Positions 13,639 through 21,290 of a DNA stretch of 42,537 nucleotides are shown here, piece by piece. The notes below the pieces were generated by a model, which was not told where the DNA came from, did not search any database, and worked only from the letters and a program-made list of their open reading frames with translations. A program made the position numbers and the translations under genes. The DNA is from a virus, in the IMG/VR virus record IMGVR_UViG_3300046519_000442, positions 1 through 42,537 of that record, one strand, 5' to 3'. Positions within the stretch are counted from its first letter, which is position 1. Each line of letters starts with the position of its first letter.

Positions 13639-14066
13639 AGCCGTTTGCTCCGAAGTTATTCACGCCGCGCACCGGCCGCGCTAAACCCATTGACCGTGAA
13701 GGCATGGAGCAGGCCGCGCTGATGCGTGAACTTGAGTTGTGTTGTCCAGCGGTGTTCGACCTGATCTATCACGTACCGAACGGCGGGCACCGCGTCAAAG
13801 CCGTCGCGGCAAAGTTGAAAGCACAGGGCGTGAAGGCCGGTATTCCCGATCTGGTTTTGAGCATGGCTCGCGGCGGGTACTTTGGTCTGTACATCGAATT
13901 CAAGGCGACCCCGCCGAATGATGCCGCTGTATCGGCGAGCCAGCAGGAGCGAATTCGCAAGCTGAACGAGCAGGGCTATCTGGCAATCGTTTGTCGGGGT
14001 CACCTGGATGCGATGGAGCAGATCTGCGCCTACCTTCGGCTCGCTCCTACGGTGGTGGCCGCATGA
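13635..14066 (+). CDS. VRR-NUC domain nuclease
   Basis: The 143-residue protein is a small PDDEXK-type enzyme of the VRR-NUC family. E25 lies in the first helix, the NGG turn is at 49-51, and the catalytic core is D72 (GIPDLVL) with E88-x-K90 (YIEFK). Stand-alone VRR-NUC proteins cut branched DNA. Here it probably resolves Holliday junctions formed in phage recombination or before packaging, replacing RusA or Rap. It is coupled by ATGA overlaps to both neighbours. Confidence 0.9.
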   Translation: MKPFAPKLFTPRTGRAKPIDREGMEQAALMRELELCCPAVFDLIYHVPNGGHRVKAVAAKLKAQGVKAGIPDLVLSMARGGYFGLYIEFKATPPNDAAVSASQQERIRKLNEQGYLAIVCRGHLDAMEQICAYLRLAPTVVAA

Positions 14067-15343
14067 GCGAGACACTGCTGACCACGTTTTCTGATGCCGA
14101 GATCCGCCGCCAATCGGCCAACTCCGATATTCGGGACATGCGTGATGCGCGGTACCCGGGCGTTTACTTCCGCTTCCACAAGAACCGCGAGCGCGGTACG
14201 TGGCATCTGGTGGTCGGCAAGAAGTGGGAGAAAATCGCAGGCTTCCCGGCGCTGCCGGTGAAGGGCCTTATCAATGCCTTGCCGAAGATCCGCGAGCGAC
14301 TGGCTGCTGACCCGAAGGCCTCGGCCGCTGCTGGCACGTTGCAGACAGTCGGACAATTGCTCGACTGGTTCACGGCACGCCAGGCCGTTGACCGTAGTCT
14401 GTCGGCCAAGCGCAGATCAACCAACACCTCGATCATCGCCTGCCACCTGAAAACGAGGCTTGGTGATCTGCTGGTGGAAGAGGTCGACCGCTTCACTCTG
14501 GACAAGCAACTGATGTGGCCGATGCAGGCCGAGTTCTCGCTGTCGTACGTGCGCCTGATGTGGGGCGTGCTGGTGGTTGCGTTTCGGCAGGCCGAGAAGC
14601 TGCGCATGATCAGCTCCAATCCTATCGCCGGCTTCAAGTTCACAGACTTCACCAAGGCCAAGATCCAGCCAAAGCCATCCCGTTTGCGTGCCGTGCAGCT
14701 CGAGGAAGTCATCGATCAACTGGCCAACGGTTTCGACCGTGAGCCGCAGGACTGCATGCTGGCCCTGATGATGCTTTGCCACGGCACGCGCGTCGGCGAA
14801 ACCCGGATGGCTCGGTGGTCGCACCTGACCTTGGGCGAGCAGGGCGAGTGGTTCATCCCGGCCGAGAACACCAAGACCCGCTGCGAGCATCGGCTGCCAC
14901 TGACGCATCAGGTCTGCGCGCTGCTGGAGCGGTACCGGGACTGGCAGGCAGCCAAGGGCTACAAGGGCGCGTTCGTCTTCCCGGCGCGTGGCGGTGGATG
15001 CCTCAGCGACAGCCAAGCCTGTGCCGTGTTCACCCGGTTGGGGCAGGGCGAGTGGACAAGTCACGACCTTCGCAAGGTGGCCCGCACTGGCTGGACTGAT
15101 CTTGGCGTGGACTTCCTCATCGGCGAGATGCTGGTGAACCACACGATGACCCGCAACGTGCAGACCTACATCCACACATCCGCCGAACTGCTCAAGCGCG
15201 AAGCCCTGAGCAAGTGGCACGAATGGTTAGACGGGAAAGGCTTCAGCCTGATTCACCGCTCGACCATGACTAGAAACGGAAATTCGCAGAATGCCGCCGA
15301 GGCCTTGAATGGCACGGCTTCTAGCCAAATCACGAAACCATAA
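14063..15343 (+). CDS. Second tyrosine recombinase, in the nin-like region
   Basis: The 426-residue protein is a complete phage integrase family member. It has an N-terminal arm-binding-like domain (about 30-70, GVYFRFHKNRERGTWHLVVGKKW), a core-binding domain (about 92-185) and a catalytic domain with R243 (HGTRVGE), K271, H334 and R337 (SHDLRKVART), H360 and Y369. Nothing is missing, so it should be active. It lies far from both attachment sites and is coupled to the nuclease gene, which argues for a role in replication or recombination (for example dimer resolution) rather than integration. That role is inference. Confidence 0.9.
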   Translation: MSETLLTTFSDAEIRRQSANSDIRDMRDARYPGVYFRFHKNRERGTWHLVVGKKWEKIAGFPALPVKGLINALPKIRERLAADPKASAAAGTLQTVGQLLDWFTARQAVDRSLSAKRRSTNTSIIACHLKTRLGDLLVEEVDRFTLDKQLMWPMQAEFSLSYVRLMWGVLVVAFRQAEKLRMISSNPIAGFKFTDFTKAKIQPKPSRLRAVQLEEVIDQLANGFDREPQDCMLALMMLCHGTRVGETRMARWSHLTLGEQGEWFIPAENTKTRCEHRLPLTHQVCALLERYRDWQAAKGYKGAFVFPARGGGCLSDSQACAVFTRLGQGEWTSHDLRKVARTGWTDLGVDFLIGEMLVNHTMTRNVQTYIHTSAELLKREALSKWHEWLDGKGFSLIHRSTMTRNGNSQNAAEALNGTASSQITKP

Positions 15344-15359
15344 AAGGCGAGGTTTAAAA

Positions 15360-15674
15360 ATGGATAAAAAGCAGCATGGCCCCGCCTTTGTGCGTCGCCA
15401 GATCCCTCTCACCGACTGCCCATCCTGTGCAGGGAAAGGGTTGATCAGGGGGTTGTTTCATCAGCTCGACTGCATCGGTTGCCACGCTTCCGGCCTGGTG
15501 CACGCCGAGACGCTGGAGCCATTGCCCGTGGATGACTTGGTGGTTCAGCTCGGCATGTTGATCCGGCAAGAGCGCCACATCGCAACGTTGCTGCCGTCAG
15601 TCGACGGGGTCGTTGCCCAGTACCAAGACATCAACCGTCGCGGGCCAGGTGGCTCGTCTTATAAGGGGGATTAA
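15360..15674 (+). CDS. Zinc-finger phage protein, DnaJ-like CxxCxGxG knuckles
   Basis: The 104-residue protein has CPSCAGKG (about 20-27) and CIGCHASG (about 38-45), two knuckles like half of a DnaJ zinc-finger domain, then a helical C-terminus. The start at 15360 has GAGG seven to eight bases upstream. It sits between the recombinase and the Q-type gene. In the lambdoid layout this is a nin/antitermination slot, but the specific function is unknown. Confidence 0.7.
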   Translation: MDKKQHGPAFVRRQIPLTDCPSCAGKGLIRGLFHQLDCIGCHASGLVHAETLEPLPVDDLVVQLGMLIRQERHIATLLPSVDGVVAQYQDINRRGPGGSSYKGD

Positions 15675-15676
15675 GC

Positions 15677-16030
15677 ATGGCCTTCACTCCAACATTTAAA
15701 GAACGTACCGCCGAGGATCTGCTGGAGCATTGGGGGCGCTGGGTTGTTCTGGGCTCGGGGGTATCGTGCTGCGCGTCCCGCGAGAACACCATCCTTTCGC
15801 CGATGATCACTGACGACGATGCATTGATGATTGATGGATTGATGGGGCGACTGCTTAAGCGCTACCCGGAATGCGGCAAGGTACTGATGCGGTACTACAC
15901 CAGCCGAGATACGTCGCTGATGGAAGTTGGCAAGAAGATGAAGTTCGGCGAAGAGAAGACCCGTCAGCTCTGGAAGGCAGGTGTTGCGTGGATCGATGGT
16001 GCTTTGGATATTCGTCGCGAAGCCGCTTGA
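15677..16030 (+). CDS. Q: Q-type late antiterminator (PF06530-like)
   Basis: The 117-residue protein has the family pattern of short lambdoid Q proteins: AEDLLEHWGRWVVLGSG, then SPMITDDDALMIDGLMGRLLKRYPECGKVLMRYYTSRDTSLMEVGKKMKFGEEKTRQLWKAGVAWIDGAL. This resembles sigma region 4, with a helix-turn-helix about 84-105. It should let polymerase started at pR' pass the two terminators just downstream and transcribe all late genes. The candidate promoter -35 begins three bases before this gene's end. Confidence 0.85.
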   Translation: MAFTPTFKERTAEDLLEHWGRWVVLGSGVSCCASRENTILSPMITDDDALMIDGLMGRLLKRYPECGKVLMRYYTSRDTSLMEVGKKMKFGEEKTRQLWKAGVAWIDGALDIRREAA

Positions 16031-16053
16031 CAGGGCCGGGGACAAACTATAGA
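16027..16053 (+). promoter_or_regulatory. Candidate late promoter pR'
   Basis: TTGACA (16027-16032) is a perfect -35, overlapping the Q stop codon. TATAGA (16048-16053) follows after a short 15-bp spacer. Terminators come within 35 bp of the -10. This is the expected Q-dependent late promoter position. Weakness: the spacer is short. Confidence 0.6.
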
Positions 16054-16084
16054 TTTCAGTTACTTTGCGGTTTTTCCGCGTGCA

Positions 16085-16110
16085 AAGCCCGTCTCTGAGA
16101 TGGGCTTTTT
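16085..16110 (+). terminator. First late terminator (tR'-like)
   Basis: AAGCCC/GGGCTT (16085-16090, 16102-16107), whose stem can extend through GTCTC/GAGAT, is followed by a T-run. It starts about 31 bp after the pR' -10, so it would stop late transcription unless polymerase is modified by Q. Confidence 0.75.
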
Positions 16111-16128
16111 GCTTTCTACCATTCCATG

Positions 16129-16154
16129 AGCCTCGGCATTTGCCGGGGCTTTTT
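16129..16154 (+). terminator. Second late terminator
   Basis: The stem AGCCTCGGCA/TGCCGGGGCT (10 bp including one T-G pair) is followed by five T residues. With the previous hairpin it makes a tandem terminator between pR' and the holin gene. The rest of the gap to 16242 holds only the holin ribosome site. Confidence 0.75.
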
Positions 16155-16241
16155 CGTTTTCGGCTCCACCACACCCATCGCATCCAGCTGGGAGTGCTGC
16201 TGGAGCTGATCTATTCACTCCCCGAAAGGGAGGAACCCGAG

Positions 16242-16571
16242 ATGCCGAACATGCCCGACAAACCAGATACCTGGCTGCTCGTCCTTGCGTGGCTGAGCCA
16301 GCATGCGCCGACGATCTATGCCGGCGCGCTGTCCTTCGTGGTTGGAGCGTTACGGATCATCTACGGTGGTGGCACCAGGCGTCAGGCGCTGCTTGAGGCT
16401 TCGCTCTGCACGCTGATCACCATTGGCTTGATCCCGCTGCTTGAGTACTTCGGCTTACCTCAGAACTTCGCTACTGCTGCTGGTGTGTTCATCGGCTTCC
16501 TCGGAGTGAAGAAGATCGCTGACCTTGCTGACCGGTTTGCTGACTTCAAACTGCCTCGGCGTGCTGACTGA
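16242..16571 (+). CDS. S: Holin, lambda S-like
   Basis: The 109-residue protein has three hydrophobic segments (about 21-41, 48-68, 72-90) and the lambda S-type motif set (YGGGTRRQALLEASLCTLI; FGLPQNFATAAGVFIGFLGVKKI; LADRFADFK). It should form inner-membrane holes that release the endolysin. The protein begins MPNMPDKPD, a double methionine like lambda S107/S105, but without the extra lysine that makes the lambda long form an inhibitor. GGAGG precedes the first ATG by nine bases. It is the first late gene, far from the lysin. Confidence 0.88.
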   Translation: MPNMPDKPDTWLLVLAWLSQHAPTIYAGALSFVVGALRIIYGGGTRRQALLEASLCTLITIGLIPLLEYFGLPQNFATAAGVFIGFLGVKKIADLADRFADFKLPRRAD

Positions 16572-16897
16572 TGGCAAACAGTTCGCCTTGGCATCACCTC
16601 TATAAGACCAAGGATTGGTTTCGGCTCAGGTGGAATCAGCTGCAGGCAGAACCTCTGTGCCGCCGCTGCGCCTCGCAGGGCCGCGTGGTATCCGCCAACA
16701 TCGCTGACCACGTCAAGCCGCACCGTGGTGACGTGACGCTCTTCTTCGATGCGACCAATCTGCAGAGCCTATGCAAGCTCTGCCATGACAGCGCGAAGCA
16801 GAGGGAGGAGAAGTCGGGCGTTGTGGTCGGGTGTGACGTCAACGGACTGCCCATCGACCCGAACCATCACTGGAATCGTCAGAAGTCGCGGAAATGA
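16571..16897 (+). CDS. HNH endonuclease of the packaging cluster
   Basis: The 108-residue protein has the HNH layout: a CRRC knuckle at about 30-33, ADHVKPHRGD (His catalytic), then FDATNLQSLCKLCHDSAKQ with the second CxxC and the N and H positions. In HK97-type phages an HNH protein encoded beside the terminase is needed for specific cos cutting, and the location here matches. Its ATG overlaps the holin stop as TGATG. Confidence 0.9.
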   Translation: MANSSPWHHLYKTKDWFRLRWNQLQAEPLCRRCASQGRVVSANIADHVKPHRGDVTLFFDATNLQSLCKLCHDSAKQREEKSGVVVGCDVNGLPIDPNHHWNRQKSRK

Positions 16898-17035
16898 GAA
16901 TGGTTTCACCGATTTCATGGGGTTTCGGTGTGGCACGTCACTGCCCCTAGGGGGAGGGTCAAAAGTTCGGGATTTCCGCACATAGGACCGCCCTCGACCC
17001 TCTTTACGCAAAAAGCCAGAATTGGAGAGTTTTTT
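16898..17035. other. Non-coding interval, probable cos region
   Basis: These 138 bp between the HNH and small terminase genes contain CCCCTAGGGGGAGGGTC (about 16944-16960) and, 36 bp later, GACCGCCCTCGACCCTC (about 16986-17002), which include the inverted arms GAGGGTC and GACCCTC. GC-rich short inverted arms upstream of P27-type terminase are where cos lies in related phages. The cut site cannot be fixed from sequence alone. Confidence 0.45.
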
Positions 17036-17494
17036 TTGAAGGGAAGAACCCCCGCTCCTACGACCCAGAAAAAGGTCACTGGCACGTTGCGCACCAGTAG
17101 GGAAAACAAGCGGGAGCCTCAGCTCGCAGTCGCATCTTACCAGTCACCGCCCTCAACAATGACGTCCGATGGACAGGCGGTGTGGAAAATTTTCTGCCCG
17201 CTCGCCACGTCGATGGGCGTGCTCACTGAGGCCGATCTTCAAACTCTTGAGCGGCTGTGCGAAGTCGCCGCCGAGGTCCGCCGTTTGACCAAAGTTATTT
17301 CCGAAGAGGGCCATACCTATTCGACCGATGCCGGGCTGATAAAAGCGCACCCGGCCGTCGCGATGGCGGCTGACGCCGACCGCCGGCTGCTCTCTTACCT
17401 TACCCATTTCGGCATGACACCCGCCGCCCGATCCAAGGTCCAGGCCATTGGCGAACCTCCAAACAAAGACCCGGAAGACGAGTTCTTCAATTGA
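17036..17494 (+). CDS. terS: Terminase small subunit, P27 family
   Basis: The 152-residue protein recognises the packaging site and presents DNA to the large subunit. Family features are the start KGRTPAPTTQKKVTGTLR, LTEADLQTLERLCEVAAEVRRL, and GLIKAHPAVAMAADADRRLLSYLTHFGMTPAARSKV. The TTG at 17036 is chosen as start because GGAGAG lies six bases upstream and the product then begins like its relatives. A GTG at 16928 would run through the probable cos interval. It overlaps the large-subunit gene. Confidence 0.88.
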   Translation: MKGRTPAPTTQKKVTGTLRTSRENKREPQLAVASYQSPPSTMTSDGQAVWKIFCPLATSMGVLTEADLQTLERLCEVAAEVRRLTKVISEEGHTYSTDAGLIKAHPAVAMAADADRRLLSYLTHFGMTPAARSKVQAIGEPPNKDPEDEFFN

Positions 17495-19244
17495 GGTCAA
17501 GAAGGTTTCCTATGCGGTCGACCCAGTAACGGCTTGGGCTCAAGAGGTTTACTCCGGCAAGGTGTTGGCCGGCCCTGATATTCGAAACGCTTGCGGTCGC
17601 CACTTGCGAGATTTGGAAGACGGGCCAAAGCGCGGGCTGACCTGGGATCTCGAAAAAGCCAACCGGGCGATCCGGTATTTCAAGACAGTGCTCAAGCTCA
17701 ACGGGGGAGAGCACGAAGGTCTGCCATTCGTTCTTCTGCCATGGCAGGCTTTTATCGTCGGATCAATATTTGGTTGGATGGCGCCTGATGGCTTTCGCAG
17801 GTTTCGTACCTGTTACATCGAGTCAGGGAAGGGGTCGGGCAAGTCGCCGCTGGCTGCTGGCATCGGTCTGTATTGCCTGACCTCTGACAATGAGCCGCGA
17901 GCCGAAGTGTATGCCGCGGCGACAAAGCGCGACCAGGCAATGATCCTGTTCCGCGATGCGGTGGCGATGGTTGATCAGTCGCCGTCGCTGATGAAGAAAA
18001 TCAAGAAGTCCGGCCGCGATGAGAAGGTCTGGAACCTGGCTTACCTGGCAACCGGTTCGTTCTTCCGCCCGATCAGTTCCGACGATGGGCAGTCGGGCCC
18101 GCGTCCTCACTGCGCACTGATCGACGAAGTTCACGAACACAAGAACAACAAGACCGTAGAGTTCATGCGGGCTGGCACCAAGGGTCGGCGCCAAGCGCTG
18201 ATCCTGATGATCACCAACAGTGGCCACGACCGTAATTCGGTCTGCTACAGCTACCACCAGCTCGGTGTGAACGTCTGCGAGGCCGGCGCCAAAGGCGTGA
18301 CAAAGCGGCACCGCCACTTCAACGACGGTTTCTTCTCGTTCATCTGTTCCCTGGATAAGGGGGATGACCCGTTCAAGGATGAGAAATGCTGGGGCAAGGC
18401 GAACCCCTCGCTGGGCCACACGTTCCAGCCGAAGTATCTACGCGAGCAGGTGACGGACGCGAAGGGCATGCCCGCCAAGGCGAGCACAGTTCGTCGCCTG
18501 AACTTCTGTCAGTGGGTGGACGCGGCGAATCCTTGGGTCGATATCGATACCTGGCTGTCGTGCTGCGCGAAGTTCGATCCCGAGAAGCTAGCCGGCCAGG
18601 CCTGCTATGGGGGGCTCGACCTTTCCGGCAAGCGTGACCTGACGGCGCTGAATCTGTACTTCCCGGAACAGGGGAAATCAATTGCGGAGTTTTGGACGCC
18701 CAAGGACACACTGCTTGATCGCGCCGCGATTGACGGCGTGCCGTATGACATCTGGCTTGAGGATGGACACATCCACGCACCGCCGGGGAAGGCAATCAAC
18801 TATGCCTTCGTCGCCAAGCGGCTGGGCGAACTCGCAGCAAAGTTCGAGATAAAAGCTCTGGCTTTTGACCCGTACCACATGACCTACCTGGAAGTAGAGC
18901 TTGAGGCCCAAGGCATTGAGCTGAATCTGGTTCCACACGGACAAGGCTTTCGTCCGGCGCGGGAGTCGAACCTCTGGATGACTCACTCCATTGACCTGGT
19001 GGAGGACTTGATCCTCACCGGCCAGATCCAGGTGCTGGCCAACCCATGCCTGACTTGGAACGTCGCTTCCGCTGTGATGGAGGCCGACGCTCAGGAAAAT
19101 AGAATCTTCTCTAAGCGCAAAAAGACCGGTCGGATTGACGGGGCTGTCGCTATGGCAATGGCCGTGGGAGCAGCGAACGCTACAGAGAAGGTCGCCGAAA
19201 GCCTTTCTGACCACATTACAAAACACGGAATTCGAACCCTATGA
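17448..19244 (+). CDS. terL: Terminase large subunit
   Basis: The protein is about 598 residues and drives packaging by ATP hydrolysis, cutting DNA with its C-terminal nuclease. Walker A is GKGSGKS (127-133) and Walker B is CALIDE (222-227). The RNase H-like nuclease has acidic residues in GGLDLSGKRDLT, ALAFDPYHMT and GRIDGAVAMAMA. The start is uncertain: TTG at 17448 (AAGG nine bases upstream) overlaps terS by 47 bases. No ATG or GTG is available near the terS stop; an ATT at 17490 is the other candidate. Confidence 0.93.
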   Translation: MANLQTKTRKTSSSIEVKKVSYAVDPVTAWAQEVYSGKVLAGPDIRNACGRHLRDLEDGPKRGLTWDLEKANRAIRYFKTVLKLNGGEHEGLPFVLLPWQAFIVGSIFGWMAPDGFRRFRTCYIESGKGSGKSPLAAGIGLYCLTSDNEPRAEVYAAATKRDQAMILFRDAVAMVDQSPSLMKKIKKSGRDEKVWNLAYLATGSFFRPISSDDGQSGPRPHCALIDEVHEHKNNKTVEFMRAGTKGRRQALILMITNSGHDRNSVCYSYHQLGVNVCEAGAKGVTKRHRHFNDGFFSFICSLDKGDDPFKDEKCWGKANPSLGHTFQPKYLREQVTDAKGMPAKASTVRRLNFCQWVDAANPWVDIDTWLSCCAKFDPEKLAGQACYGGLDLSGKRDLTALNLYFPEQGKSIAEFWTPKDTLLDRAAIDGVPYDIWLEDGHIHAPPGKAINYAFVAKRLGELAAKFEIKALAFDPYHMTYLEVELEAQGIELNLVPHGQGFRPARESNLWMTHSIDLVEDLILTGQIQVLANPCLTWNVASAVMEADAQENRIFSKRKKTGRIDGAVAMAMAVGAANATEKVAESLSDHITKHGIRTL

Positions 19245-19432
19245 CCGATGAAATCAAGGCGCCAAAGCTGGAGGCGCTGAAAGAGGCTTTGCCTGATCTT
19301 GTCGGCGTACTTGGCCTGGTGTTGCTGACTCGCGGTCTTTGGGCGTGGATGGGCGAGCCGCTGGCTCTGACCGTCTGTGGGGCGCTGCTGATCACATTGT
19401 CCGTCGTCTCTATTTTGCGAGGTGGCCGCTAA
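19241..19432 (+). CDS. Small two-helix membrane protein between terminase and portal
   Basis: The 63-residue protein has two hydrophobic segments (about 17-32 and 41-58) after a charged N-terminus. It is coupled by ATGA to terL and by TAATG to the portal gene. I know no function for it. The tight coupling suggests a real gene of the head module rather than an insertion. Confidence 0.65.
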   Translation: MTDEIKAPKLEALKEALPDLVGVLGLVLLTRGLWAWMGEPLALTVCGALLITLSVVSILRGGR

Positions 19433-20643
19433 TGCTTCGCGCAATGCTTGGACGGAAAAGTGGCACCCAGGTCATTGATACGCCGGAAAAGCTGGCCCAG
19501 GCATTGGGCGCGGGTTATGAAAGCAACGCGGGCCAGCGTGTTACCACCACCAGCGCCATGCAGCAATTGGTTGTATTCAACTGCGTGCGGGTACTGGCCG
19601 AGTCGATGGGGATGCTGCCTTGCAGACTCTTGAAGCAGACCGGCCGAGTCAGGTTACCCGCAACTGGGCACCGACTTTATCCGCTGATTACGATGGCCCC
19701 CAACAGCTACATGACCGCCCAAGAGTTCTGGGAAATGTTGGTGGCATGCCTGTGTCTTCGCGGCAACTTCTACGCCTACAAAGTGAAGGCGCTGGGCAGT
19801 GTGGTCGAACTACTTCCGCTCAATCCGGACATCGTCACTCCGAAACTCAAAGACGACTGGACTGTTGAATACAAGGTCAACTTTAAATCTGGCGTTCAAA
19901 CGCTAACTCAAGACGAGATTTGGCATGTTCGCCTATTCACGCTGGATGGCCTCAATGGGTTGAACCCGATTGCATATGCACGGCAGGCGCTCGGCTTGGG
20001 GCAGGCAATGGATGCTCATGCGGCCAAGCTCTTCACGAACGGCGCTGTAACAAGCGGCGTTCTGCGAACTGAGCAGCAGCTTACCGATGAAGCTTTCGGG
20101 CGGCTCAAGACGGAATTTCAAGGCGAGCACATGGGTGTGGCCAACGCCTATAAACCCATGATCTTGGAGATGGGTCTGGACTGGAAACCGATCAGTCTCA
20201 ACGCCCAGGACACTCAATTCATCGAATCCAAAAAACTGACCGAGTCCCAGATTTGCGGTCTGTTCCGTGTGCCGCCGCACCTGGTGGCAAGCATGGAAAA
20301 GATGACGCTCAACAACATCGAGCACATGGGCATGAGCTTTGTGAACTACTCGTTGGTTCCGATCATGACCCGCATCGAGCACCGCATTCAGGTGGGCCTG
20401 CTCAACGAAAAAGACCGCCTTACTCACTACGCCAAATTCAACGCCGGCGCCCTGATGCGAGGCGACCTTAAAGGGCGGTACGAATCCTACGGCAAGGGCA
20501 TTCAGTGGGGGATTTTGAGCCCCAACGACTGCCGTGAGCTGGAGGATGAAAACCCCCGTGAAGGCGGCGACATCTACCTCACCCCGATGAACATGACCAC
20601 AAAACCAGAGGCTGCCGACGATGCAGACAAAACAGCGTCTTGA
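19432..20643 (+). CDS. Portal protein, HK97 family
   Basis: The 403-residue protein forms the dodecameric DNA channel at one capsid vertex. Family features include VFNCVRVLAESMGMLPCRLLKQ near the N-terminus, AQEFWEMLVACLCLRGNFYAYK, EIWHVRLFTLDGLNGLNPI, QFIESKKLTESQICGLFRVPPHLV, and the C-terminal NDCRELEDENPREGGDIYLTPMNM. Length matches the HK97 gp3 group. It overlaps the protease gene by 23 bp. Confidence 0.95.
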   Translation: MLRAMLGRKSGTQVIDTPEKLAQALGAGYESNAGQRVTTTSAMQQLVVFNCVRVLAESMGMLPCRLLKQTGRVRLPATGHRLYPLITMAPNSYMTAQEFWEMLVACLCLRGNFYAYKVKALGSVVELLPLNPDIVTPKLKDDWTVEYKVNFKSGVQTLTQDEIWHVRLFTLDGLNGLNPIAYARQALGLGQAMDAHAAKLFTNGAVTSGVLRTEQQLTDEAFGRLKTEFQGEHMGVANAYKPMILEMGLDWKPISLNAQDTQFIESKKLTESQICGLFRVPPHLVASMEKMTLNNIEHMGMSFVNYSLVPIMTRIEHRIQVGLLNEKDRLTHYAKFNAGALMRGDLKGRYESYGKGIQWGILSPNDCRELEDENPREGGDIYLTPMNMTTKPEAADDADKTAS

Positions 20644-21280
20644 CGTGCCGCTGACCATTAAATCGGTCAGCGACAGCGGCGAGTTCGAAGGCTACGGGTC
20701 CGTGTTCGGCGTCGTGGACAGTTACAGCGATGTTGTTGTGCGCGGAGCATTCGCCGCAAGCCTGGCCAGATGGAAGGAAAAAGGACGCCTACCGGCAATG
20801 CTCTGGCAGCACAACATGAGCGAGCCTATCGGTATCTATACCGAGATGCGCGAAGACGACGTCGGCCTGTATGTCAAAGGGCGGCTGCTTGTTGATGCTG
20901 ATCCGTTGGCCAAACGCGCACACGGGCACATGAAAGCAGGAAGCCTTACTGGGTTGTCCATCGGCTACATGCTCGAGGACGGCGGTTACGACTATGACAA
21001 GGAGAAGGGCATTTGGCTGCTGAAGGCAATAGACCTCTGGGAAGTTTCCCCGGTCACCTTCCCGGCCAATGATGAAGCCCGGATCACTGATGTGAAATCT
21101 CTGCTGGCGCGAGGTGAAACACCTCCGCCCAGCAAAGTGGAGCGAGCCCTTCGAGAGGTTGGGTTTTCTGGCTCCCAAGCCAAGGCCTTTATGGCCAAGG
21201 GCTACGGCGCAGTTTCACCGCGAGAGGCGGGTGCCGACGAAGCATTGCAATCCCTTAAATCCCTGATTGAACGAATGTAA
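20621..21280 (+). CDS. Prohead protease, HK97 family
   Basis: The 219-residue serine protease removes capsid scaffolding domains during maturation. The catalytic residues line up with HK97 gp4: H64 (LWQHN), S113 (TGLSIGY) and E141 (WEVSPVTFPAN). It lies between portal and capsid genes as expected. The C-terminal third (about 165-219) is a charged helix probably cleaved in maturation. Confidence 0.94.
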   Translation: MQTKQRLDVPLTIKSVSDSGEFEGYGSVFGVVDSYSDVVVRGAFAASLARWKEKGRLPAMLWQHNMSEPIGIYTEMREDDVGLYVKGRLLVDADPLAKRAHGHMKAGSLTGLSIGYMLEDGGYDYDKEKGIWLLKAIDLWEVSPVTFPANDEARITDVKSLLARGETPPPSKVERALREVGFSGSQAKAFMAKGYGAVSPREAGADEALQSLKSLIERM

Positions 21281-21290
21281 GGAGCCTCTC

